From assembly GCF_001949145.1 (NCBI RefSeq), contig NW_019091533.1:83871-110163 (forward strand): a stretch of 26,293 nt of DNA, read 5' to 3'. Under the pieces are notes generated by a model that was not told the origin of the DNA, ran no database searches, and saw nothing but the letters and a program-made list of their open reading frames with translations. The position numbers and the translations under genes are program-made. How positions within the stretch are numbered: position 1 is the stretch's first letter; every line of letters starts with the position of its first letter. This DNA comes from Acanthaster planci (taxonomy: Eukaryota; Echinodermata; Asteroidea; Valvatida; Acanthasteridae). Shown here one piece after another: positions 9,451-21,400 of this stretch.

Positions 9451-12400
9451 GTAAAATATGTTTGCACTGTTCCAATAGACCCTCAGGATGGTGCAAATAT
9501 TTGATTGATCACCTCGTCATTCAAATAACAAGGATCGCATCTCCGTACAGTACATGCAGTGCCCGGTTTGTAACTGTGATACCACTTCAGTTTAAACCAC
9601 GCCCACTGCACAAGATACGAGTAACGTACGTAATTACGTAATGTGTATATTTAGGTCCATTTCTTTTTCCAAATCGTCTTCACTTTACAATGAAAAGAAC
9701 ATAGTTGTAAGGAATAAGTAAAACTAATTCAAATCTTTTGCTTCGCTATGTAGTGACCTTGCTGTAGGTCACTGCTCTCACTTACCTAGTAAAGTGAACA
9801 CATCAGCTTTCAGTCGCAACGTGATATACGAACGAAATATGAACAATCTGCTGGCTTCAGAGAAGAAGCACTGGGTACTGCCTAGAGAAGCAGTTTCACT
9901 GGCTGTATTCAGGATGGAGATGCTTACTCTATAGACTATTTAGGAAGATCTCGTGGTGATACATTTGAGGTAATTATCAAGCAGTTTTCTTTGGTTTACA
10001 GGTGCATAACCACTGTTTTGCTAATGAGCGTACAAAGGGGAAAATAGAAATATTCTCTTTAATTACCACATCACAACCGTTAAGTTAAAGTTAAGACTTT
10101 AAAGCCCAACCTTGCATTCAGGATAATTCGCGAGTCCAGACATTTGTACCCTCGCCTTAAATAACTTAATATCAACGATAAAACAAACAACATGTTAGGC
10201 TATAGGATGTATAAATTGACAGTATGGTATTCATCACATACAATTGTCAATTACCTACTAGCAACAATACTATCTGAGTAAGAGTTTTCATTCTTGAAGT
10301 TGTCGTTTTTATTATTTATTTACTCCTTAAACCATCGCCACAGTTGGCAGCAACACCAAAACCAATATCAAGCTCAGGTAAGGTATGAAAGAGCAAACCA
10401 TTCTGTTACAGAAGTGTTAAATTCTTCATCTGGGAACAAAAGTCGCAAACCAGGCACTTGTAGAGCAGAGAAATTGAACTACAACATATATGGCCTATGA
10501 TAGGATGGTAACTGATATCTTTTAAAACATCATTATTCGTCTGTGAAAAACATTTCCTTGGCCAGTTTTGTACAAACTGTCTTCATAGCATTAGTTGCCT
10601 TTTTCAGTAATTGCAAACCCCGATCTGATCTAGATCTGTATGTTCATTTGCTTAAAGATTCTATTTTATATGAGCATGTAAACACAAGGGGAATTAAACC
10701 AAATAACAGTTTTGCGCCAATTTTAACTCATTGTCCATACCTGGATCTCCTATTCTAAGTCAGTAAGAGCCTTCCAGACTCCGAGAGTGGGCTTCAAACA
10801 GTATACTGTTACACTGACAGGAATATAGGTCTAACAAAAGGCAACTTGCGAAAATGAATATTATAAAGCAAGCTTAATCTGAACATAATCCTCGATAACG
10901 TAAGACATGAACAGCCGACGAGTAGCGTCATACAGTGGAGGGGAGTTTCATGAGAGCAGCATTCAAATGGTGTTGATGATGCATGAAATACCAGTTTACT
11001 TCCATTCTACATCTTACCGGGTCAAATTTTCTTAGTGCTGCAATTTCGTTTGGAAAGGCAGCCGCCTTGGNNNNNNNNNNNNNNNNNNNNNNNNNNNNNN
11101 NNNNNNNNNNNNNNNNNNNNNNNNNNNNNNNNNNNNNNNNNNNNNNNNNNNNNNNNNNNNNNNNNNNNNNNNNNNNNNNNNNNNNNNNNNNNNNNNNNNN
11201 NNNNNNNNNNNNNNNNNNNNNNNNNNNNNNNNNNNNNNNNNNNNNNNNNNNNNNNNNNNNNNNNNNNNNNNNNNNNNNNNNNNNNNNNNNNNNNNNNNNN
11301 NNNNNNNNNNNNNNNNNNNNNNNNNNNNNNNNNNNNNNNNNNNNNNNNNNNNNNNNNNNNNNNNNNNNNNNNNNNNNNNNNNNNNNNNNNNNNNNNNNNN
11401 NNNNNNNNNNNNNNNNNNNNNNNNNNNNNNNNNNNNNNNNNNNNNNNNNNNNNNNNNNNNNNNNNNNNNNNNNNNNNNNNNNNNNNNNNNNNNNNNNNNN
11501 NNNNNNNNNNNNNNNNNNNNNNNNNNNNNNNNNNNNNNNNNNNNNNNNNNNNNNNNNNNNNNACACAACATGTTATTTAGCAGAACTATTGGATTCCTAA
11601 TTCGGCTTTCATGTTATGCTAGCCGGAGAAGAAAAGCCCCCCCCCCAACAAAAATGGCGTGTCATTCACATAATACCAGGAAAGAGTTAAGACATGTAGA
11701 CAGGTGTACAGACATGGTCTTGGGACTTATCCATATTGACGCAAACATTAATGTTGACGACCATTGTTTGCGTGATTGTGTATTTTTGCTACGTGCTGCA
11801 CTATTGTAGCATTTTAGTTAGTCTTTCCGCAGCAACTTTCAGTACAGCAAGACTAATGACTTTGTTATCTCCTCACTATGAACAGCAAAAAACAATATCT
11901 TTGAGATGGCTGAGTGGTTAAGCTCGCGGTTGTCAGTTTGTAAGACGGTGGGCTCAAGTCCCAGCGGTGGCTTTTTATTTTCTCAACAATTGCAGTCAGT
12001 CAGTAGCTATAAGAGACTGCAATTCACCCCGTCAAATACCAGCAGTACCTTAGCCTAGCGGGTAAGCTCTGCGGCTGGCACTGTCCGCGAAGTCCAGGTG
12101 AGCGCCTTAGTACAGGTTCGAGACGTGTGGCCGACTTGGCGACCAGGGCTTAGGGGCTTGTCTCGTTTCCTCCCTTGCATGGTCGTTCGAACCCTTTTGG
12201 GGTTAAATGGATGGGCAGGGAGGAAGTGTGGTGGGCTGGGAACCCCGAGATCCCAGAAGAGTCCTATATGGAAGCCGGTAACTGCGATTCCTTGCAAATT
12301 TCAGGAGTCCGTGCACCTGAATGCTTGGTAAACACCGCATAACTTTTGGATTTTTCCCAAACCACATTTTTTCATGTCCCTTGGCACAGAACCCGCAATG

Positions 12401-15400
12401 CAATTTTCTAGGTTTGAATACAGTGAGCCTAAGGATTGATGCTGATTAATTTTCATTGGCAATCTTCATTTTCTAAATTATCGACAATGAAACCGATTCC
12501 AACCGTTCTTATTAGTGATCTCAGTATAAAAGCTGTGAGGTGTAAAGTGAAGATTTATTAATGATGATTCAACAGTAGGGTAACTGATCTAGGGATGGCA
12601 CAGTCGGCGGCACTCACCTCAGTATTTTATTGATGGAAATACCATGTCATTTGTTATAACAAATTTCGTTTGCTTTCAACTGTAGAATAAATTAGTATTT
12701 TCAAAGAGAACTTATCACAAAAGATACGTCCCATATCTTCTTGGGTTATCCCAAAACTGCAAGAAATGCAGCGCAACTGCCAGTCTTTTTTAAGGCAGGT
12801 TGATCAAGAACTGGCCAGAAAGGTTTGCCCGAAAAACACAAGCAGAAAAATGATGAAATAAACTCTAAAGAAGCGAACTGCCCCCCGTTGCAGGAATTTC
12901 ACCAACAAGTTTGACGTTAGTGGGAAAAGACCAAGAGATCGATTAACATGGAAACAGTTTATCATTTTAGCAACCACCTTGAGGCTAAATTTCATATTTA
13001 TGTAGCATTTCTTTTCATCATTCTGTGGTATTTTATTCGGTTTAAGCCCTCTAGAGCACATACAAGAGTTTCAATGTGATCGTTTGTTAACTTTATTCAA
13101 ACGAAGTCTTAAAAACGAGACGTCTCAACCGGGGATTGGCAAGTTGCGAAGGACGATTCCGTATGGTTCACAAGTGTCACGAGGGTAACCGCTGTGCGAA
13201 TGGGAATGAAACATACGTGCTCTTTACTCGGTGTAAAGGGATATCTAGGGCCCTGGAGACACCGTTTTGATCTCTGCCGTCAGTCCAATCCTACTTAACC
13301 CCCCTTGCTCTCTCCCAATTTGGTCACGCAGCCACCCCCCCCCCAAATCAATCCCAAAAAAAACCATGCACAGATGCCTGCATGGGTACCTGGACATATT
13401 GTATCACCATAAAATTTTGAAATGTGAAAATACAATGTATAGTGCTTATATAACAAATAAACTATATGGCAAAGAGTGTGCCAAGCTACTGCCTGCGCGT
13501 ACAATACAAAGGCACTATCTCTCCCTGGGGGTTAAACAACAGAAAAGCTTTATAAGAAAAGGAGTAAATTTTTTTTGTTCTGATTATGCGGCCATTACAG
13601 GGAGTTCAGCCAGACAATTATCTGTGTAATCCTGTCGCTGATGGCATGACTCAGCTGTACCAGTATGCCAAAGGGATTACTCCAGTCTCATCTACAGCGT
13701 TGCTGGAACAGCCAGGTTGATAACCAGTCCTTTAATTTCGGAGTGTATCCTTTTTCCAGATACAATTATCACTCATGTTTTCAGTATGTGCTCCTTATTT
13801 AATTCTTAGGCCTTTAGGTATGTTTCTAGTCTCATGAGAAGTAGCATGTTTTATATATATGCAATATTAGTATTTAGTTACTTTATTTCTTTGATTTATG
13901 TCCTCATCGAAACTGTTTATTAAGTAGATATCATGTTTCCTAAGTATTTTGTGATAAGGTACAATTCTACAAAAAATAAGAGTTGCGTGTAAATGACTGA
14001 AAGAACAATGATTTTTTCAGGTTCCTTGATGTCATCCATCATCACCAGCATTGAATTCAACCACACTGTGGCATTCATTGGAACATCAAGTGGAGGTCTT
14101 TTGAAAGTAAGTAGTGTTTGGAACGTCAGTTGATCAGTTTGGACTTGTGAAATAACATGATGTCTCTCTATTACGAAACAAATTCAGAAACCGTAAAATA
14201 CGAGGACAAAAAAATACACAAACAAAGCGATCGTTTGAATTCCAGGACAAGAACCTTCTTTACATTTTTTGGTCAGATACGTGGGTTTAACTTCAAGATG
14301 ATGAAACTAATTGCAAAGATTGTTTTAATACTCACGGGCATAGCTGTAACTGGCAGATTTGACCCTACTCTATGCTGAGTGTAGCTGTGTCTTCCTTTGA
14401 CTATATCTAAACACGTTTGTTTCACCTGTATTTCAAACACAAATGATATGAAAGACTGTACTGTTTCATTCTCAAGCCTTGCCATTTGCTGATTGTCTAG
14501 GAATTGGATATAATGTCATAAACAATCATATCAATCAAACATCTGTTATCTTTTAACAATGCTTTAAACATCTTAGGAATTTCGTTTGTTGATGAAAAGG
14601 TCCACATTGAAAGTAATACAACAGCCAGATTGTATGAGAGAGTGCCTCTAGGTACCAGCCCAGTACTGACAGATGTCAAGATAAACGACACAACCAGAGA
14701 GATTTATGTACTCACTGAACAAAAGGTATTCTTTGGGATTTTTGCAGGTTTTCAAACCTGAGAGTCCAACGTGTAATTAAATGTGCATCATGGCTGACCA
14801 CACATATTTGAAATCTTCAAAAATATTTTCCTCAGTTAAAGAAAATCATATTAAAAATGTAATTACAATGATGTCATATAATATAAGGGGCCTGCAAAAA
14901 AAAGGCTTGGGACAAGGTCAAAATTACAAAAAGCTATATGAAGTCATAAAAAAGGGGCACAACTATAAAGCTTTCCTCTCCCCTTTTAAGTAATGGGCAG
15001 AGTACGCTATTGTGCTCATTGTAGCGCTGCTGAAAAGCCGTTAAAAGGTTTTATTTCTCCACACAGTTGATCAAGATGCGTGCCGAGAACTGTGGTCAGT
15101 ACACCACCTGTGAGGCATGTATTGGGACTGATGCAGGGAATGATGGAGATCCATACTGTGGGTGGTGCACTTTGGAAAGAAAGTAAGTCACAACGGATGA
15201 TTCGTTTAAATGTTCGTTGATTAGTCAGCTCGTGGGAATGTTAAGCATGATAAAAAAGGTGTATTTGAAATGATACAAGGAGTTGTAAAGATTGGCCCTA
15301 GATACCTGAAGATGAAAAAATGAGCACATCTACTTTGATCACTTTGAGGTTGATGTCATAACCATAACACGTGTCTTGTATAATTATGATGTCGTTAACC

Positions 15401-18400
15401 ACTACAAAATATTTGCACTACAGGTGTATGAACCGATGGTTCCTTTATTTAGTTACTGTCAACTCATCTAAAGACTAATCTTATCTTTTTATATTTGTAG
15501 ATGTTCAAGATATTCCGACTGTGACTCCCCGGATGTATCTACTCGCTGGTTGGCCTACAACGCTGCTCAATGCATTAATATCACCAATGTAGCTCCTTAC
15601 GACAGCCTGCCAATTACTGTCACAGAGCAACGAGTGAGAATTCTAAAAACAAATAAACTAAACATTGTAAATTCAGCAAGAAATGGAACCAAGGAGTACC
15701 CCCTAATTTGTCCAATTGTTATACGCACTCTAGACAATTCTTACCTAACACATCCCCATAGATGTCTGAAAAGAATTCCCCAGATTCCAGTGAGACAATG
15801 ACCAACACAAAGCAAGGGGGTTCTTTCCGTCTCATACCCTGCTTCATATGAAACATTGGGGTTCCTCTTCGTCTCATGGACATGATTTTCAAAAAGAAAC
15901 CATTTATTATTCGTACGTGTTTCATTCTAACACATGATTTTGCTCTCCCAACAGGTATGATTTCTTGAAACACATGATTTTGGCTTAACGTTATAATAGT
16001 GAACTCAAAAAATTAAGATTTTATGTATAAGGACAATTCAATATACTTTAAATTCTGGATTTCAGAAATGTGGCAAACTGCATGCTTATTTATTCACTTT
16101 TTAGACATTCAAATTCAGAAGTCTTTATCCCCTGGTTGAGACCAAACCAGAAACTCTAAGACATAATTTCGTTTGGGTTTTCTTCTAGATCGACCTGAAT
16201 GTACAACAGTTACCTGACCTAGCGACTGGTCAGAGTTATGAATGTTACTTTGGGTCATACCGATCTCCTGCTACAAAGACTGGCGGCGTGCTTACGTGTA
16301 GATCTTCACCTAGTGATGGGATACCTGCCATTCAGCCAAGAGGTAAGCCGTTCATCATTCTGTTAAAAGGACGAACCAACAGATTTTTGTTTATTGGAAT
16401 CAATAATCAAAGTGTCTTCAGTTTCAAGGAGTTTGGAAGATACTATTCACGAAAGACTCTGTAGCTAATTCTGCGAATTTCATATTCTTTTTAAAACTCT
16501 TTTTATGCAGATGATGCTGTCATTGTTAATTTTAGCGTGTATTCGACTGAAACAATGGTCCACTTCATCGATACCAGCTTTCACTTTTACAACTGCTCAG
16601 TCCATACGTCGTAAGTATTTAACTTTAGATGAGCTTTGAGTGCTTGCAGATTACATAAAAGGTTTGCAGTAGCACCATCTGTTTTGTGAGTATGTATGGT
16701 TCTGAAGCGAACTGGAGCTAGGGTAACGTAATTTGACTTTATTTCGGTTTTAGTTTCATTAAGATTCTTTTCAAGGTAGTTGTCTGAACCCATTCTACAA
16801 AACTTCAAAATAACTTGCATGCACATAAAAAGACATATCCCCATCTACTGCATATAAGAATGAGCATTTAACTGGTAAGTGTACGCGGAAAGTCTTACGA
16901 CCAACCTGCCTATAGAGATAAGTAACATATGCTTACCGAATAATGTCGTGGGCAATGGCTTTTCAAAATAGGCTGTGCTGTGAGATGCCACATCAACCCC
17001 CCCCTTGCTTCTTTCCCTGTAAGTGCACACATCTTGTGGAAGATCATCCTGCGCTTTGACACTTTGCGAGTTTGTTGGTGGTCTTTCATTAATGTTTCCT
17101 TTTTCCCATGCATACTCTTCATCCGTAGCTAAATATATGCATAACATTTGTTCTGGTTAGTGTTGTCCTTTGATTTTGTGCAATGATCTTTTAAAAATGT
17201 CATAATTTCATTTTCCTTAGTTGTGTATCCTGTGTTGGTAGTCGATGGGCCTGTGACTGGTGTGTGTTTGACAACAGATGTACTCATGAAAGCTCCACTT
17301 GTACTAAAGCTAATGAAATCATCATTACTGGTGAAAATGTAAGAACATCAAAATCATAATTCATTAGTATATGTTTATATATCGCGACACGGTCGAAAAT
17401 GAAGGCAGAAAGGTCATAGATATTTCAGGTTTGAGGGCATTTTTAAAAATAAATATCGCATGATAAGTCCAATAATAATTATAAACATGAAATTTTGTTA
17501 AACATCCTGACGTCATGTATGCCTGTGTTCTTTAAATAGGCACCTTTCTTGTGGTGTTAGTGTCTCGTTTCATTTAATTGTAGTTTAATTAACTCAGAAA
17601 TTATCGTATTCAGCTTTGTTCATTTTCCTATCGTTCCTATCGTTTTTCATGTTAAGATGCTTTACTTCAACTCTCAACTTTTTCAAAGGGACCTGGATCT
17701 TGTCCACAGCTGCAAGCTCAAAGTGGTGAAGTTCTTCTGCCTAATGGAATCCACAGGATTATTACAGTCAGGACTGAAAATGTACCAGATGTAGCTCAGG
17801 TAAAGAAACATGATACTATCATAAAATAATCCACAAAAACACAAACACAGGGGTTTATGAAACGTATGGGGAAAAATGCTTGCCTTCTGAGGGATGGTTA
17901 TCACGTGTTATATTAACTGCCTAAGATGATGAATCTGTGCATGTAATACAACAGTTGAAAGCGATGTGTGGAGAAAGCAGATTCCCCTCTAAAGCCGTGT
18001 TGCTTTCCGATTGTAAAAGTCTTTCGTTTCATTTATGAGCAGATTTCTAGCTATGGTTGTAGTTTGGATATCGAAGGTGTACCTCAGACTGTTATGGCGG
18101 GGCGTTATGGAAGGGATATCAAATGTGAGCAGAAAGCTGTAAGTAATCATTCAAATCTGCAACTTTCTCGAAATAATTTTACCGTCTGGCACAGCTGAAA
18201 ATCAGTTCTAATTGATTTGAGATTAGTTGTTCCACTCACTTTTAATAAATGAAAGCAATCTTTTTTCAACAGTACACGTATTTGTCGAATACTGAGCCAG
18301 AGCTCGAAGTGAGGCTGACTGTTACTTGGACTGACGCGACTGGTGCAGCACATATCCTTGATGACATACATGGGTTCAGTGGTGAGTAAAAACTCGAGTA

Positions 18401-21400
18401 AAGCTTGTGACTGAAATCCCCTGAATGCGTTTCAGTGGGTAATGTCCTTTGATTATCTATTTAGATTCAAAGATGTATTTTTAGGCTCTTGTCCCGTATT
18501 GTTAACGATTTTGATGAGATATTTAAACTTATTATTTACCTTTGTTCTTCCATTTGTGATAGTAACTATCTACAAATGTGAAGTCCAGAAATCAGACTGC
18601 AGCCGATGTGTTACAGCTCGTCCAGAGCTCGGGTGTCTGTGGTGTGGTGCCATGCCAACCGTGTCGGGTGTTTGCAAACTGAATGAAACTTGCTCTGGAA
18701 ACGTTGTGACTTTGTTTAATGGAGTGAACTGCCCTGATCCAGTTGTCAGCGAGGTGGGCTGATATCACAACACATTTGTATGATGAAAGACCTGTACATG
18801 TAGTATACTGCTCTTCGCATTTTACTGTTATTTTATCCTAAAGATCCTGCTCACAATAATCAATGGTCCATACATGTCGATAAAAAATTGTTCCAACTCC
18901 TTCCAAATCGGTAATTGAATTACAGTTACACCAAACATGATCATTTCATCAAAAGAGGTGCTTTATTTTCTTCGAGAAGTTGTCTTGCCTGTCTTGCATT
19001 TTCCCTAACGTCAATTTCCTTGCTTTTCATCCCTAAACAATGACGAAGGTGTTTCCTTTGACTGGACCGATTGAAGGCAATACAATCCTTACCGTAATGG
19101 GAACTGACATCGGTCGAAGATTTGGTGACGTCGTGGCTGTGATGGTTGGCAATCAACCCTGTGATCTAGACGGATTAAGCTCCAACTATGTAAATGGGGC
19201 AAGGTATAGGAGAAAGATTCTTGTTTAAAGCAGGAATTAAATACTTCCTTCCATGCAGTTTATTATTCTTAAAACTGACGCCCTTAAAATTGCTTGGACT
19301 TAATATTTGACCCAATGAACAAATGTCACATCACGCTTTGTTTCAGTGTCATATGCAAAACAATACCAGAACGTGAAGGAAGTCAGTTGGTCACTTTGAC
19401 AATCACGGGGGCAGATGGTACACTGCAGCACAGCTCTGGAGTTGTCAACTTTAAGTTCACAGTGAGTACTATTTTACCCTGACAAAGCCTAGAAAAAAGG
19501 GATTGAATGCTGCTGTAAAACACATTTTCGTCTTCCGTGAAATTCTGAAGTAAGCATTATACTGAATTGCCTACGTCTGAAAAAATGTTTTTGGTGGGTA
19601 CTTCGATTTATCAATATTGGTGCCATCCATTTTCCTACTAGAATCCAAGGATTACATTATTTGAACCTCGCCTTGGCCCAGAAGCTGGTGGGACTGCAGT
19701 AAGCGTGTATGGCACAGACCTCAACACAGGACGATATATTGCGGCGTTCATAGGGGAAAAGCCATGCATCATGTCATCGTAAATATCAGTCTTTTACATA
19801 TTGTCGACAAAACTCGTGTATGTTTAGAATTAATGTACCCCTGTTCTTCATGGGATATAATTGTTCATGGAGTTAACGTCACAGATAATTCATTCTTTAT
19901 AATTAGCCCAATTAGTTCTTCAGAGTATCTAGTTGTAGAAGACAAAAATACTTAGCCTAGCTGACAACTTTTAAAATAACATGAAGTCTTTAAGGTATTC
20001 CCCCACTCCTTCCAAATCTTTACGTACATCTATGAGACTTTTGCTGGGAAATAAGGTCAATGTCATTTTTTTGTGCTAATGCACCCATGTGTCCTTACGA
20101 ACGCAAGTTTTCAAACTAACAGTGGGGAGTCAGGTTGGCGTAATGGTTTCTTCCTCACCTTCCACCTCTGCGGTCCGGGTTCGATTCCCGGCTCAGTCCA
20201 CATGTGGATTGGGTTTTCAGTCCCCACCTGATTCTGTGGGTTTTACCCAAAATATTCCTCTAGGGTTCTCCTCCCTCCTCCAAAATTGTAACAGCTTCTC
20301 ATTGTCTCCTCTCCACAAGTTTCTTCAGGCTTGCAAGCTACAGTGCCTAGGGCGCTTTTGAGGAATCTTTGGTGTCATTACCAGAAAAAAATAATAATAA
20401 CAATAATCTTTTGCAAATAGTGGCCCAACAGAAGAAGCTTTAGGGTGTACTACATCCACCGGACAGGCTGGAATGGCAAGTATCTTGAGAGTTTCCTTCG
20501 ATGGTGCGAACAGAACATCAGATGAGAAGTTTAGTTACACAGAAAACCCTGTCATCACTCGGGTTCAGCCACTCAAGAGCATTTATTCGTAAGTCTGTTG
20601 CTCTGCATTTAGTTTTCATGACTAATAATCATCGTTTCAATTTAAGGCTTAAAATACAGCAAACCATAATACTGAGTTGAATGTTTCTGCAATAAGACAA
20701 GCTTCGTCATTACCCTTTATACAAGCGTTTGGTTTTTTTTTCATGCATATTAGGGGTGGTCGGACGTTGAAAGTGGTGGGCCAACACTTGGATACCTGCC
20801 GAAATCGTCAGATTTACGTTGGGGACAGTAGTCTGATATATCAAGAGGTACGTAACATTGCTTGATTTTTTGCCAAATTCTTTTTCAATCATCCTTTCAA
20901 TAAATTGTAAATGCCAGTGAATCATGTCTTTTATTTCACTTTGGGCACTCACAGTTATGCTTGGATGTTCAGATAATGTTTATTAGGGATAATTTTTAAC
21001 AATGTTTTTACCAAGGTATGCACAGGGGATTCCCCCACAGAGATGCAGTGCAAGTCTCCAAACATAACATCACTCCGAATGATGATGGCAAGCAACGAGA
21101 ACCTGACCTTTGGCTTCATCATGGACGGGGTCATCGAACTATTGGCATGGTCTGAGAACAATGAGGTTGAGTTGGAGTACTTTGAAGATCCAGTGTATGT
21201 CCCGTTTGAGAATGAAGAGATGGAGAAAGGTGGATCAACACTGACAATCATGGTGCGAGTTGCTGGCTTAGTTTGCCTTCGGTTTTTCGACTCAATAGTT
21301 TGCGTAGCCTTTGTTTCGATCAAATGTAATCTGAGTTCACAATAACATACCTGATTCGTCACTCTTAAATGTCACGTACGCCCTTTACAATCATCCGGTG

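Larger units (their letters stand above)
9451..13600 (+). other. Intron 1 (about 4.15 kb)
   Basis: Runs from donor GTAAAA to acceptor CCATTACAG. It contains an R2 repeat copy, a second sema-exon fragment, a 492-base gap, two tRNA-like repeat heads and otherwise anonymous AT-rich sequence. 10000-11070 and 12340-13590 hold no feature I can support beyond short homopolymers. The gap means an undetected alternative exon cannot be excluded. Confidence 0.75.

Noticed and set aside
11903-11975. Functional tRNA-Leu or tRNA-Ser gene
   Set aside because: Boxes are present but the long variable arm and acceptor-stem pairing are not. Better read as a SINE head.
20089-20361. 90-codon open frame across the SINE
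   Set aside because: It overlaps the pol III boxes and the repeat body; a by-product of the repeat, not a gene.
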